A stretch of 64,000 nucleotides of DNA from Kuafuiihalomonas sp964473255 (GCA_964473255.1 CAYYOT010000009.1:1-64000), one strand, 5' to 3'; shown: positions 16,817 to 27,748, counted from the stretch's first letter. The notes: a model not told the origin generated them from the letters alone. A program made the numbers and translations.

Positions 16817-17281
16817 TCAGCGCAGCTCTTCCATGGAGTTGAACAGCTGAGTAAGCTGGCCCAGCTTGGCGCACGTGTCTTCGAGGCTCACGTCTCGCTC
16901 GACCTGCACCATGAGGCAGCGCAGGAAGTCACGGGAGGAGACGATGCCCACCGGTTGATTGGCGGCGTTGCGAACGGGAAGATGGCGGAATCCCTTGTCG
17001 CGGATGAGTCGATAGCAGTTTTCCACGGTCTCGTCTTCGGTCACCGTGACCGGAGTTGGCGTCGAAACGGACTCGACCTTCGTGGACGCCGGATCTTTGC
17101 GCTCGGCTACCACACGATTGAGGAGATCGCGCTCGGAGAAAATGCCGCAGATCGCGCCCTCCTTCGTCACTACGAGGGCGCCGAGATTCCGCGCCCGCAT
17201 CAGCTCGGCGGCTTCCTGCACCGTTTGCTCCGCAGCCACGGTCACTACGTTGGGGTTCATCATCGATTCGATTGCCGTCAT
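16817..17281 (-). CDS. CBS-domain pair protein
   Basis: A 154-residue soluble protein made of two CBS domains (residues about 8-60 and 72-125). Segments NPNVVTVAAEQTVQEAAELM, GALVVT and GIFSERDLL belong to the first; TPTPVTVTEDETVENC and HLPVRNAANQPVGIVSSRDFL to the second. CBS pairs usually bind adenine nucleotides and regulate a partner. A C-terminal helix follows. The ATG at 17281 is chosen because GGAAGGAAG lies directly upstream; longer in-frame starts add a non-conserved leader. It is divergent from the CPBP-like gene. Confidence 0.9.
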   Translation of the reverse strand: MTAIESMMNPNVVTVAAEQTVQEAAELMRARNLGALVVTKEGAICGIFSERDLLNRVVAERKDPASTKVESVSTPTPVTVTEDETVENCYRLIRDKGFRHLPVRNAANQPVGIVSSRDFLRCLMVQVERDVSLEDTCAKLGQLTQLFNSMEELR

Positions 17282-17388
17282 GTTCTTCCTTCCGGCCGGC
17301 CCATCGCCGGCTGGGGGACAATACGCTCCTGGCTTCAGATGAGAAGACGCGTCTTTCTTGCGCACCCGAGGGATGGTCACGGCGTCCG

Positions 17389-18135
17389 ATGAACGCGTGG
17401 TTCCACTTACAGCCCAGGCGCAGCACCGCGGTCGCCGTCGTTCTGGCCACGCTTTCGGTCGGGGCGAGCTATCTCGCCGGCGCTGCGGGCACGATCGGCT
17501 TCTTCGTCCTTCGCGATCTGGTCCAGGTCATCATCATCGGCTTGGTCGCTCCGTTCGTCGTTGCGAGTGCCGCCGAGTGGCGGGAGGCGGGACTGCGGTT
17601 CGATCGACCGACGCGATATCTTGCCGTCAGCACGCTGCTCGGTGGCCTCCTCGTCGTGCAGTTCGCGACCGAGGCAAACACCGTCACCCGACCCATCGAT
17701 GCGAATCTCCTGAGCGGCGCGGCCTACGTAATGGTGACCAACGTGTTCGAGGTCCTGTTTTTCGCGTGCTTCCTCCGTGAACGCTTCGAACGGGCCTTCG
17801 GCATCGTCTTCGCAATCCTGGCCGCCTCCGCTGCGTACAGTCTTCACCACGCCGGCTTTCAGCCGGAATACGAGAAACTCTTCTTGGTAGGAGTGTTCTT
17901 CTTGAGCCTTCAGCGGACCGTCCGTCACTGGCTGGTGCTTTTTCCCCTGTGGTGGGTGGGCGGACTCGGCGACGTGCTCTTTCGATCGGCCGAGACTCGA
18001 GGGGTAGACTGGCTATCGGCGGCGGCGGGATGGAGGGCGCTGCTCATCGCCGCCGTCATCGCCAGCCTGCTGTGGTGGAGGCGGGAAGGGCTCTTCATCG
18101 GGAGGCCTTCTCGAGAGCCTTCGGCAGCTTCGTGA
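17389..18135 (+). CDS. CPBP/CAAX-protease-like membrane protein
   Basis: A 248-residue membrane protein with about seven hydrophobic segments. The pair EVLFFACFLRERF and YSLHHAGF resembles the two core motifs of the CPBP (CAAX prenyl protease 2-like) family, namely E-x-x-x-R and F/Y-x-x-H. The first motif has a single Glu (EVLFF) where many members have EE, so activity is uncertain. Bacterial CPBPs are membrane proteases or chaperone-like proteins, often of unknown substrate. The ATG at 17389 is the first ATG close to the first helix. Confidence 0.65.
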   Translation: MNAWFHLQPRRSTAVAVVLATLSVGASYLAGAAGTIGFFVLRDLVQVIIIGLVAPFVVASAAEWREAGLRFDRPTRYLAVSTLLGGLLVVQFATEANTVTRPIDANLLSGAAYVMVTNVFEVLFFACFLRERFERAFGIVFAILAASAAYSLHHAGFQPEYEKLFLVGVFFLSLQRTVRHWLVLFPLWWVGGLGDVLFRSAETRGVDWLSAAAGWRALLIAAVIASLLWWRREGLFIGRPSREPSAAS

Positions 18136-18207
18136 TGTCGTCTTCTCCGGGTTCGGTCTCGATGATCTTGCCTCCGAGTCGCCAACCCGAATCCATCGCT
18201 GAGATCC

Positions 18208-19398
18208 TCAAAACCAAGCGGTCGTGCCCGCGGTGATGGTGTTCTGCGTGCTGCCCACCCCGTCGGCCGTGAAGAACACGTCGTTCGTTGCCTGCTCCCA
18301 GCGGTACTCGAGCCGGAAGGAGAAATTGGGGGCCGGCTTGAAGTCGACCGTTCCAGTCACCGAACCGAGCCAGGGCGAGGCGGTGAGGACGGCCGGGGCG
18401 ACCGTTCCGTCTTCCTCGGCGACCTCCTCGCGAAAGAGCTCGCCGCGAGCGGCGAGCCAAAGCCAACGAAAGGGCTTGTAGGCCGTGTAGAGGCTCGAGC
18501 CGACCCACCAGGTGGTTCCGAGGCTACTCGGTTCGAAACCGCCGTTCAGGTCGACCGCGAGCACGGCGGGGTGAAGGTCCAAGGTTCCGGCGAGTTCGAA
18601 CATGCTCAGCCAGGCTGGTTCGGCGAACTGCTCGGCCGAGTTGAAGCCGCCATAGTAGACGCCCTTCCACTCCAGGGGTCCCTCGGTGCCGCCCTCGAAC
18701 GCGGCCACAACCGAGAAGCGCCCGTTGTCGTTCACGGCGTTGGCGTAGCCGTTATAGACGCCGACGGTCAGTGACGCGTCGGGCGCGATGGGATACTTGG
18801 CTTGGGCCCCGACGAAGTAAAAGGGCACGAAGTACAGCAAATACGCGCTCGACCAGTTGTAGTTCTCGTGCACCCGGATGGATTCGATGCTGATCGGCGA
18901 CACGAAGAGCCCGCCGGCTAGCTCCAGCCCTCGTCCCAGCGGCGCGACCCAGCCGACGTTGGCCTGCTGAATGATTCGCCATAGCTCGGAGTTGGATTCG
19001 GGGACGCCGTCGCCCCCGGGTACGGTCGGCTCACTGTCGTAAATGACGTTCGGCGTATCGCCGAACCACAGAGCCAAGTTCAAGAAGACACGGTCGTAGC
19101 GAAAGTAGTTCTCGATGGCCGCCGTCGAAAGACCAAAGGTATTGTGCCTCGGGTTGAAGATTCGAAAAGCGTTCACGCCGTTGGACGGCTCATTGAAGTT
19201 CCAGGTGTAATAGACCTCGACGAAGGCGTTCAGCTCGTACTCGAGTCTTCCGTCCTTCGACTCGAAGCGAAGGCCCGTCTCGCCGGCCGAAGCCGTCGTC
19301 GTGCTGGTTCGCGGGGTGGCGTCCTCGTTCGCTCGGCCGAGCGTCGGCCAGCTCGCCCCGGCGACCGAGACGAGGAGCACAATCGACCGGCACTGCAT
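18208..19398 (-). CDS. Outer-membrane beta-barrel (porin-like) protein
   Basis: A 396-residue exported protein with a short signal peptide (to about residue 23) and alternating aromatic strands throughout (for example YELNAFVEVYYTWNF, FVPFYFVGAQAKYP, FSFRLEYRWEQA). It ends in a terminal Phe, as outer-membrane barrel proteins do. The architecture is that of the BBP2/Gcw_chp-like group of large porins with a conserved N-terminal strand containing asparagine-rich loops. The transported solute is unknown. It is on the same strand as the persulfide dioxygenase-like gene, 111 bp downstream of its stop. Confidence 0.8.
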   Translation of the reverse strand: MQCRSIVLLVSVAGASWPTLGRANEDATPRTSTTTASAGETGLRFESKDGRLEYELNAFVEVYYTWNFNEPSNGVNAFRIFNPRHNTFGLSTAAIENYFRYDRVFLNLALWFGDTPNVIYDSEPTVPGGDGVPESNSELWRIIQQANVGWVAPLGRGLELAGGLFVSPISIESIRVHENYNWSSAYLLYFVPFYFVGAQAKYPIAPDASLTVGVYNGYANAVNDNGRFSVVAAFEGGTEGPLEWKGVYYGGFNSAEQFAEPAWLSMFELAGTLDLHPAVLAVDLNGGFEPSSLGTTWWVGSSLYTAYKPFRWLWLAARGELFREEVAEEDGTVAPAVLTASPWLGSVTGTVDFKPAPNFSFRLEYRWEQATNDVFFTADGVGSTQNTITAGTTAWF

Positions 19399-19509
19399 CG
19401 GCTACCCGCCATCACCCCGTCCAGCCGTCGGAGACTCCAGTCAAGTAGCTTTCCCTGCCCCAAACACGAGGGGCTGGACTGTCTTCCCGCCCAGCGCCCG
19501 AGCAGCCAG

Positions 19510-20403
19510 TCAGCGTTTCCGTCCGACGTCGTCGGTGGGTCCGAAGAGGTTGAGCGGGAGCGTCAGATACCGATGCTCGTTGGCCGCCGGAGGAGGAAGG
19601 CGGCCGGCATCGACGTTGATCTGGACGCTCTGAAACAGCAGCACGGGCGCGGCCAGCGTTTCGTCGCGCTCGGTTCGGAACTTCACGAAGTCCTCGCGCG
19701 TGGTCTCTCCTTTGAGCTGGACGTTGGTCGCCTTGGAAGCACCGATGGTGGTCTCGAAGGCCAGCGCGCGCCCGTTTGGCTGGTAGTCGTGACCGACGAA
19801 GACGCGGGTCGTGTCCGGCAGCGTGTAGAGCTTGGTCGTGATCGACGTGTAGAGGTCTTCGGCCGACCCTCGAGGGAAATCGCACCGACCGGTGCCGAAG
19901 TCGGGCATGAAGAGCGCATCACCGGTGAAGATGGCGTCGTCGACCTTGTAGGTCACGCACGCCGGCGTATGGCCAGGCGTGGCGATGACCTCGATGTTCA
20001 AGGACCCGGCCTTGAGTGTCTCGCCGTCCTCGAGAAGGCGATCGAACTGGCTGCCGTCGGTCGCGAAGGTCGGCGGTAGATTGAAGACCTGCTTGAAAGT
20101 CTCTTGAACGAGCCGGATGTTCTCGCCGATGGCGATGTCGGTATTGAATTCCCGCTTGAAAAACTGACTGGCGGAAAGGTGGTCCGCATGAGCGTGGGTT
20201 TCGAGGATGTATCTGAGGTTGAGCCCTCGAGCGCGGACGTAGTCCGCGACGTCTTGGGCCGATGTTGTGTGTGTCTGCGAACCTTGCGGGTTGTAGTCCA
20301 GCACTGGGTCGATCACCACAGCGTCATTCGTCGTCTCGTCGGAAACCACGTACGTAAGGGTGAAGGTGGGCGGATGGTAGAACGTCTTGATGTGCATGGG
20401 CAT
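19510..20403 (-). CDS. MBL-fold persulfide dioxygenase-like hydrolase (ETHE1/Blh type)
   Basis: A 297-residue metallo-beta-lactamase-fold protein with THAHADHLS (the ETHE1-style metal motif), PGHTPACVTY, GDALFMPDFGTGRCDFP and VFVGHDYQPNGR. These features match the ETHE1/Blh sulfur dioxygenase group, which oxidises glutathione or other persulfides to sulfite with a mononuclear iron. It faces away from DUF1641 and sulfide:quinone oxidoreductase genes, which would supply persulfide. This context makes the assignment more convincing. Starts at 20403 or two codons later (MHIKTFYH) are both possible; a clear ribosome site is lacking. Confidence 0.85.
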   Translation of the reverse strand: MPMHIKTFYHPPTFTLTYVVSDETTNDAVVIDPVLDYNPQGSQTHTTSAQDVADYVRARGLNLRYILETHAHADHLSASQFFKREFNTDIAIGENIRLVQETFKQVFNLPPTFATDGSQFDRLLEDGETLKAGSLNIEVIATPGHTPACVTYKVDDAIFTGDALFMPDFGTGRCDFPRGSAEDLYTSITTKLYTLPDTTRVFVGHDYQPNGRALAFETTIGASKATNVQLKGETTREDFVKFRTERDETLAAPVLLFQSVQINVDAGRLPPPAANEHRYLTLPLNLFGPTDDVGRKR

Positions 20404-20683
20404 CGATTCAAGCAAGCAAAGTGCCATGGCAGATGCCCTGCGCTGAAGAGCGAGCGTTACCGGTGGAGCGGGCAACGCTCGGCCATGGCGCAAAGCGTCG
20501 ATCTCAGTGATGAAACGCGGCGGGGGGGAAGCGCCGAATTCGCCTTGCTCCGTCGCAGGAAACGAGACCGTTCCGCCGATGAAACCGTAACCTCGCGGTG
20601 ACCCGCAAGAGAGCTTTCGGAAACAGGGAGCCGATTTCTTTGACCACGCTCGTGGCCCGCCGATTGAAGGGTGGCCCGTTTCC

Positions 20684-21349
20684 ATGGTTGTCGCATCACC
20701 TCCCGGAGCACCCGCTGCGCCCGAGTCGCTGCCCGCCATCGAGCAACGACTCGCCCGTATTGAGGCCTCCCTTGCGCGCGTCGATCAGCTCGCCGTGCAG
20801 ATTCCGCTACTCTTGGCCACGGTCACGGAAATCGCGGATAGCTGGGCGGCCAAAATGCCCGACCTCGACCACCGACTGGAGACGGTGACCAGCATGTTGG
20901 AGCGCCTGACTCGCCCCAACACAATTCGGACGCTCGAGAAGCTTCTCGACGTGCTCGAGCAAGCACCCCAGCTCGTCTCGACGGGCACCGACATCATGGA
21001 CGAAGTCATGCGACGAGCGGCCGAGTCGGGCGTCGAGACGGAAGCGATCCTCGAGAATTCGAAGGAGCTCATTCGGGGGCTCTTCACGCTGTCGACGTCG
21101 CCCGAAGTGCAGCATTTGCTGACCTCGGGAATGCTGGATCAGGGTGCCGTACAAACACTCTCACGCGCTGCGTCGGCCCTCGCCGAAGCGCGCAAGCAGA
21201 CGCCCAAGCCCGTGGGCATCTTCGGTCTGTTGCGTGCTCTGAACGACCCCGAAGTCGGACGGGCTCTAGGATTCACACTGACGGTCGCGAGCGCCTTCGG
21301 TCACGAGCTTCGAGCGGACGCGTCGGGCGGTAGGCCCCGCGGCGCCTAA
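20684..21349 (+). CDS. DUF1641-like helical protein upstream of SQR
   Basis: A 221-residue helical soluble protein. The centre (PNTIRTLEKLLDVLEQAPQL) and the C-terminal GIFGLLRALNDPEVGRALGF block match the DUF1641 family, which is commonly encoded beside sulfide:quinone oxidoreductases and some dehydrogenases. Function unknown. The first 60 residues are Ala/Pro-rich, then heptad-like. It precedes the SQR gene by 26 bp and is very likely co-transcribed with it. Confidence 0.8.
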   Translation: MVVASPPGAPAAPESLPAIEQRLARIEASLARVDQLAVQIPLLLATVTEIADSWAAKMPDLDHRLETVTSMLERLTRPNTIRTLEKLLDVLEQAPQLVSTGTDIMDEVMRRAAESGVETEAILENSKELIRGLFTLSTSPEVQHLLTSGMLDQGAVQTLSRAASALAEARKQTPKPVGIFGLLRALNDPEVGRALGFTLTVASAFGHELRADASGGRPRGA

Positions 21350-21375
21350 ACGCCTGAACCAACTGGAGATGAACC

Positions 21376-22563
<1,188 letters not shown>

Positions 22564-22781
22564 ACGACGCGCCTCTTCGGACCCGGGCCGGGCTCTATTC
22601 ATCCGGTAGGAGATGTGGGTCCGACGGTGAACCGTCGTTGAAGTTGACAGGGCCGATCGGCTGGCCTAGGAAGTCGCGGTCTGCGGACTCGACCGAGCGA
22701 CCTCCGATTCGGCCCGCATCGACCTTCATCAACCCCCGTCGCTCCCCAGCAGCCCGCATCGGCGGGCCGAAAGACAGAAAT

Positions 22782-24035
22782 TTGCGATTTGAAGACCTCG
22801 GGCTGGACCCCGTCCTGCTAACCAACATCGATCGGCAGGGCTACACCGCCCCTACTCCCATTCAGGCGCGCGCCATACCGCCCGTCCTCGAGGGTCGAGA
22901 CCTCCTTGGTCTCGCCCAGACCGGCACCGGAAAGACCGCGGCCTTCGCGCTGCCGGTCTTGAACGCCTTCGCCCAGTCGAAGGGCGGTTCCCGCGGCCGA
23001 AACCCGCGCGTGCTCGTGCTCGCGCCCACCCGTGAGCTCGTCAGTCAGGTTGCGGAAGCGTTCGACACCTACGGTCGGGGGCTGGGCGTTCGCACGACCG
23101 TGATCTACGGGGGTGTCAGCCAGGCACCCCAAGTCAAGGCACTCCAGCGCGGGGTGGATGTCATCTTGGCCACTCCTGGACGTCTGATCGACCTCTTGGG
23201 GCAGGGGCACGTGCGCCTCGGGTCGGTCGGCCTCGTCGTTCTCGACGAAGCCGACCGCATGCTCGACATGGGCTTCATCAAGCCCATTCAGAAGATCGTC
23301 TCTCATCTTCCTCGCGACCGCCAAAGCCTGCTGTTTTCCGCGACGATGCCAAAGTCCATCCGGTCTTTGGCCGAGGATCTGCTCGTCGATCCGGTCGAAG
23401 TCGCGGTTGAGCCCAAGGTGAAGACGGCGCCCAAGATCGAACAGGCGCTCTATCATGTGGCTCGAGCGTCCAAGCCGGACTTGCTGCAGGAGGTCCTCGC
23501 CGGGCCCGATGCGCAGCGAGTCATCGTATTCACCCGCACCAAACGCGGGGCCGACCGACTCGCCACGAAGCTGGGGCGCTCTTCGATCGAAGCGGCCGTG
23601 ATTCACGGGAACAAGTCGCAGAATGCCCGAAAGCGGGCGCTCGACCTGTTTCGCAACGGACGAATGCGAGTGCTGATCGCGACCGACGTCGCCGCTCGCG
23701 GCATCGACGTCGATCAAGTGAGTCACGTCGTGAACTTCGACCTCCCCAATGAGCCCGAGAGCTACGTGCATCGTATCGGCCGAACGGGTCGAGCGGGAGC
23801 AGCCGGTGTCGCCGTGTCGTTTTGCGACCCATCGGAACGCGGCTTCTTGAAGGACATCGAGAAGCTTACGAAGCGGTCCATCCCCGTGCGGCGCGACCAC
23901 CCGTTCGCTTCGGCGGAGCACGCGCCCCCCGAGTCCCCAGCCAAGCCCAGCGCGCGGTCCCGTGGTCCCCGGCCCCACCCGAGTCGGTCTGGCGACGGCC
24001 ATCCCAGCCGCCGCCGTCGCCCCCGAACCCGCTGA
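22782..24035 (+). CDS. DEAD-box RNA helicase
   Basis: A 417-residue ATP-dependent RNA helicase of the RhlE/DbpA-like group. It has the Q motif (FEDLGLDP...GYTAPTPIQ), motif I AQTGTGKT, PTRELVSQV, TPGRLIDLL, DEAD, SATMPKSI, VIHGNKSQ, DVAARGIDV and HRIGRTGRAG, and ends in a Pro/Arg/Ser-rich basic tail. No ATG is in frame near the first conserved residue. TTG at 22782 places the Q motif at the usual distance from the N-terminus; its ribosome site is weak. The in-frame sequence further upstream overlaps the SQR gene and is not helicase-like. Confidence 0.88.
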   Translation: MRFEDLGLDPVLLTNIDRQGYTAPTPIQARAIPPVLEGRDLLGLAQTGTGKTAAFALPVLNAFAQSKGGSRGRNPRVLVLAPTRELVSQVAEAFDTYGRGLGVRTTVIYGGVSQAPQVKALQRGVDVILATPGRLIDLLGQGHVRLGSVGLVVLDEADRMLDMGFIKPIQKIVSHLPRDRQSLLFSATMPKSIRSLAEDLLVDPVEVAVEPKVKTAPKIEQALYHVARASKPDLLQEVLAGPDAQRVIVFTRTKRGADRLATKLGRSSIEAAVIHGNKSQNARKRALDLFRNGRMRVLIATDVAARGIDVDQVSHVVNFDLPNEPESYVHRIGRTGRAGAAGVAVSFCDPSERGFLKDIEKLTKRSIPVRRDHPFASAEHAPPESPAKPSARSRGPRPHPSRSGDGHPSRRRRPRTR

Positions 24036-24197
24036 ACTCATCGTCCGGCGACCGGACCGTCGTAAACGGCGCGTCCGGCTCTTGACTCACCGACACCACC
24101 GAGAACCCGCGGTCGCCATAGTCCGCGTGGCCGTGTCTTCCCGTCCTTCATGCCTCGACGTCCAACACCTGCGGAACTCTGGTGTCCCCCTCGAGCC

Positions 24198-25022
24198 TCA
24201 CTGTCCGGTCGTCGCTGTCCGATCGGTCAATCCGGATTCTGCGACTACCGCCAAGACGTCGCGCACGGCATCGTCGGTCATCTCACTCCGCCATCGGTCC
24301 AGCGACGCCGTTCGGGTTTCGGTCGAGGGGAACGTGGTGTGCAGATCGAGAAAGGCGCGGAGCTTCCACAGCTCCTCGCGAGGGCGGCGCTGCAAGTCGG
24401 CATAGTCGAGCACGAGCACCCGTTTTGGCATTTCGCGCTGCCGTCGGCGAAGCTCCGCGGTGTGGGAGACCCATCGATAGGCGCAACGTGACGCCAACGA
24501 GGCGTGGGCATAGTCTTCGAGGTTTTCGCTCGTCGTGCCGAAGAACGGACTCGGTTGAGGATAGGAGCTCCATTCTTCGGTCCACGCCCGAACGTGGCGA
24601 TGCCGCAGCATGCTCGAGACGGTGGCTAGCGGCCCGCGCTCGATGCCCAGGAAGCGGGCGGCGGGGAACGCTCGGCTGAGCTCATCCATCAGCCAGAGAG
24701 CCGGATGACTCTTGTCCGCGAGAAGTCGAGGCGCGACCGAGAGCATCTCGAGTCGATAGCGTCGAATCAGCTGCGGAAGCAGCATCGGGCGGCGCTCGGG
24801 ATAGACCGCCATGTCCGTCACCCACCGAAACATCGGTCGCGCCTCGATGAGGGCGCGGACGTCTTCATGAGACGCGAGGATATGGCCCAGCCAGTGGGTG
24901 CCGGACCGTCCGGTCCCTACGACGAACACGGGGCCCGGTCCACGCGCGTGGCCGCGCATTGCCTGAAACAAGACGTTCGGCAGGCGGCGTCCTCTCCAGT
25001 ACCCGCGCGCCGATTCGGTCAT
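24198..25022 (-). CDS. Sulfotransferase-family protein
   Basis: A 274-residue protein with the 5'-PSB P-loop-like motif VVGTGRSGTHWLGHIL near residue 34 and a later FLGIERGPLATVSSMLRHRH block that matches the 3'-phosphate-binding region of PAPS sulfotransferases. It should move sulfate from PAPS to an unknown acceptor. A long basic C-terminal half (RRRQREMPKRVLVLDYADLQRRP) also fits. It converges with the helicase gene and is divergent from the lipoprotein gene to the right. Confidence 0.85.
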   Translation of the reverse strand: MTESARGYWRGRRLPNVLFQAMRGHARGPGPVFVVGTGRSGTHWLGHILASHEDVRALIEARPMFRWVTDMAVYPERRPMLLPQLIRRYRLEMLSVAPRLLADKSHPALWLMDELSRAFPAARFLGIERGPLATVSSMLRHRHVRAWTEEWSSYPQPSPFFGTTSENLEDYAHASLASRCAYRWVSHTAELRRRQREMPKRVLVLDYADLQRRPREELWKLRAFLDLHTTFPSTETRTASLDRWRSEMTDDAVRDVLAVVAESGLTDRTATTGQ

Positions 25023-25075
25023 CGCCGGCCCTATGGCATGGCGGGGCCGAGCGGTCGAGACGGTTGGAGCTTGCG

Positions 25076-26032
25076 ATGGAATCTCGTGCGATGCACGGAT
25101 GCCTCATGCGTAGCCCGGTCATCTTGACGGTGCTCTTGTTCGGATGTGCAAGCTCCGCGTCCGACTCGTCGACCGGTCCGGCTCGACCGTCGTCCCTGGC
25201 CAGTTCGGAGCTCGATGAACTGAATCGGGAGTTTCGTCGCCGCTACGCGTCGAGGAAGGCGATGAAGTCCAGCGAGGGCGTGATCATCGCTGTCGATTTC
25301 GGCTCGATCTCCTTGATCGAGGGCGGAACCGTCATCGACTCCCGACCGATTGCGGGGACGGCCTTTCACACCTTGAAGGTCTTCGCCCACTTGCCGCTGG
25401 GCGCTGTGCTCGCGGCCGACGAAACGGGGGCCAGCATGGCCGACTATCGGCGACGCATCGATGATGCGACCGCGGCGCTCGAAGAATTGGAGCAGCTGAC
25501 GGTCGAAGAGACTGACCTCTGTCGCGAGCTCGCGCGACGGACCTCGGCCTTTCTCACGCAGGCGGCGTTGCGGAGGCTGTCCGCGGCGGAGATCGACGAG
25601 TTCGCGCGCTCCGTTGCGCCGAGCATGCGGAGTACGGCCCGCGCCGCCGCCCGACGCTTCATCGGCGATCTGCACCGAGCGGTCTCCAGCTGGGAGTCGC
25701 GCTACCTGACCGAAGGTCTGCACCAGGTGCGCGGGGTGGTTCACGGCGTGCACCAGGCGCGTCGCTTCCACGCGGCTACGCAGTACCTCGCGTCGCGATT
25801 CGGCTGCGGCGACGGCCTCGGCCTGCCGGGCGAGGGGCCTCGAGTGGTGTTCGCCGAATACAACCGCGAAAACCCCTTCTACTCGCTCCTCGGAACCGTT
25901 CTCCTCGACCGCGAACTGGCCGAGCGCTTTTTTGGTGATGCTGGGGCATTGACGGTCGACATCCTGGCCGAAGGGGCGCGTTCCGCGATCGCCGATCTGG
26001 GACTACCGACCCGGCCCTGCACCGGTGCGTAG
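25076..26032 (+). CDS. Lipoprotein of unknown function
   Basis: A 318-residue predicted lipoprotein with a short signal and lipobox (LLFGCAS), a Ser/Gly linker and then a mostly helical, Arg-rich domain. No known domain is recognised. Conspicuous segments are FARSVAPSMRSTARAAARRF and FAEYNRENPFYSLLG. The ATG at 25076 has GGAG seven bases upstream; two further in-frame ATGs (25091, 25106) also precede the lipobox. It is followed after 35 bp by the alpha/beta-hydrolase gene. Confidence 0.7.
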   Translation: MESRAMHGCLMRSPVILTVLLFGCASSASDSSTGPARPSSLASSELDELNREFRRRYASRKAMKSSEGVIIAVDFGSISLIEGGTVIDSRPIAGTAFHTLKVFAHLPLGAVLAADETGASMADYRRRIDDATAALEELEQLTVEETDLCRELARRTSAFLTQAALRRLSAAEIDEFARSVAPSMRSTARAAARRFIGDLHRAVSSWESRYLTEGLHQVRGVVHGVHQARRFHAATQYLASRFGCGDGLGLPGEGPRVVFAEYNRENPFYSLLGTVLLDRELAERFFGDAGALTVDILAEGARSAIADLGLPTRPCTGA

Positions 26033-26067
26033 TCAGCGGGCGTGAACCGCCGGTACAACCGTCAGTG

Positions 26068-26733
26068 ATGGCGAAGCGTCGGCTCCTGCTTCACCCGCCC
26101 CGCACGTCGGGCCCCCTCGACGACACCGTGCTCGTGCTCTGGCACGGTGCTGGCGGAGACGTCGACCATCCGACGCTCGTCCGTACCGCGGTTCGCGCCG
26201 CGGAGAAGGGTGCGTTCGTCGCGCGTGCTCGCTTCCCGTATCGCATCGAAGGACGGAAGGCGCCCGACCGCATGCCGAAGCTGATAGCGTCGGCACGGCG
26301 GACCGTGGACGACGTCGTCGAGCGATCCGGAGTGAGCGAGCCTCGGCTCATTCTGGGCGGACGCTCCATGGGCGGCCGCGTGACGTCTCATCTGGCGGCT
26401 GAAGGAGCTCGTATCGATGCCCTGGTTTTTTTCGCCTATCCGCTGCACCCGCCAGGACAACCGACAAAGCTACGCGATGCCCATCTGTCGGCGGTTCGCT
26501 GTCCCATGCTGTTTCTGCAGGGCGACCGCGACAAGCTGGCCGAGCTCGGTCTGCTGAAGAGCGTCCTGACCCGATTGAGGGACCGAGCGACCCTCGAGGT
26601 CTTGGCCGGCGCTGACCACGGCATGAAGCGAGTCGACCCGGACGGGCTGGCCGACCTCGCGATCTCTTGGATGGGGTCGGCGACTTCGCGGCCCGTTCGA
26701 ATGCGCGATGAAGTCAGGGGCAGTAGCGGATGA
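26068..26733 (+). CDS. Alpha/beta-hydrolase, KANL3/TEX30-like
   Basis: A 221-residue hydrolase-fold protein. It has VLVLWHGAGGDVDHP (oxyanion-hole region), GGRSMGGR (nucleophile elbow, Ser), FLQGDRDKLAEL (acid region) and GADHGMKRV (His). The short form and the GRSMGGR elbow match the KANL3/TEX30 dienelactone-hydrolase-like group. The substrate is unknown; it is probably a cytoplasmic esterase. Starts at GTG 26065 and ATG 26068 are adjacent. Its end overlaps the end of the convergent CAP-domain gene by 20 bp. Confidence 0.82.
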   Translation: MAKRRLLLHPPRTSGPLDDTVLVLWHGAGGDVDHPTLVRTAVRAAEKGAFVARARFPYRIEGRKAPDRMPKLIASARRTVDDVVERSGVSEPRLILGGRSMGGRVTSHLAAEGARIDALVFFAYPLHPPGQPTKLRDAHLSAVRCPMLFLQGDRDKLAELGLLKSVLTRLRDRATLEVLAGADHGMKRVDPDGLADLAISWMGSATSRPVRMRDEVRGSSG

Positions 26734-27748
26734 ATTGGGGATGATTCAGGTCGATCACGCTGCAGCCGACACAGGACTCATGCTCGCCGGCCACCGACGG
26801 CGGGTTCGGGGGCACGCTGCAGTGGTTCCGACCATCGTCGCACCACCATGACGACGATCTTCCGCTGCGAAAGTTCTGGGTGGCGTAGAGCTGGCCGTTT
26901 TGCGAGCAGCGGACGTAGCCGACGGCCGCCTGCGTGTATCGGGGGTTCAGGATGTTCGCGCGGTGACCTCGACAGGTGGGCTCGTTCATGAACGCGTATT
27001 GGCCCTGGTAGGCGGTCGGATAGCCCCGGACGATGTTCTCACCCAGTCCATAGTTGAGGCCGGCCTCGCGGGCTCGGGCGCTCGGATCTTGGCGGTCGGG
27101 GTTCACGTGGTCGAAGAAACGCCGATCGCACATGTCTTGGCTGTGAGCCACCGCGACCTCCCAGATGTCTTCGTTCCACTGGAGAGGCAGGGCGTTGCTC
27201 GACTCGCGCGCGTATCTTCGACGGTCCTGATTGATCAGGTCGAACATGAGGCAGGCCACCTCCCGCAGCGGGTCGCGATCCGCGTTGGCTCCATTGGCGC
27301 AGTCGGGGTCCAACGTCACACTGCAGATGCCGTCGCCATCCGGGTCGAAGCCATCCTGGGCGGTGTCTGCCCGGCCCAGCAGCGAGCAGTCATCGCAGCC
27401 GTCCTCGTCTCCGTCCCGACACACGTACGGGTCGGTGGGATCCAGGTCGACGTGGTCCTGCACCGTGTCGTTGTCGGTATCGGCGAAGGCGAAGCAGCTC
27501 GAGGTGTCCCATCGACAGCTTCGGGTGCACGCGAGCTCACCCAAGGGCTTCGTGACGTCGAGCTTGGCGCAGTTCATGCCGTTGAGGTTCGTCCCGTCGC
27601 ATGCCTCCTGCTCGTCGATTTCGCCGTTTCCGCAGTTCACCGGGATGGGCTCATCGATCTCATCGATGGTCTCCACGCCGCAGGCCACTCCCAGGCCCGC
27701 GAAGAGCGCAAATGCGGTATACCGCCAACCTCCCACGATCCATTCCAC
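26714..27748 (-). CDS. CAP/SCP-domain lipoprotein
   Basis: A 344-residue exported protein. The N-terminus has a hydrophobic stretch and lipobox (GVACG), a Cys-containing module (CGNGEIDEQEACDG), Asp-rich calcium-binding-like repeats (DTDNDTVQDHVDLDP, DPDGDGIC), and a C-terminal CAP domain with the usual AHSQDM His, GENIV Glu and GHRANIL His. CAP proteins occur in secreted hydrolases and adhesion or lipid-binding factors. No ATG precedes the signal in frame; GTG at 27748 is the best start, with TTG codons further upstream. Confidence 0.8.
   Translation of the reverse strand: MEWIVGGWRYTAFALFAGLGVACGVETIDEIDEPIPVNCGNGEIDEQEACDGTNLNGMNCAKLDVTKPLGELACTRSCRWDTSSCFAFADTDNDTVQDHVDLDPTDPYVCRDGDEDGCDDCSLLGRADTAQDGFDPDGDGICSVTLDPDCANGANADRDPLREVACLMFDLINQDRRRYARESSNALPLQWNEDIWEVAVAHSQDMCDRRFFDHVNPDRQDPSARAREAGLNYGLGENIVRGYPTAYQGQYAFMNEPTCRGHRANILNPRYTQAAVGYVRCSQNGQLYATQNFRSGRSSSWWCDDGRNHCSVPPNPPSVAGEHESCVGCSVIDLNHPQFIRYCP

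Noticed and set aside
24043..24057. Six-bp hairpin with a three-base loop after the helicase gene
   Set aside because: Short stem, no T-run; such small GC palindromes are expected by chance in this composition.
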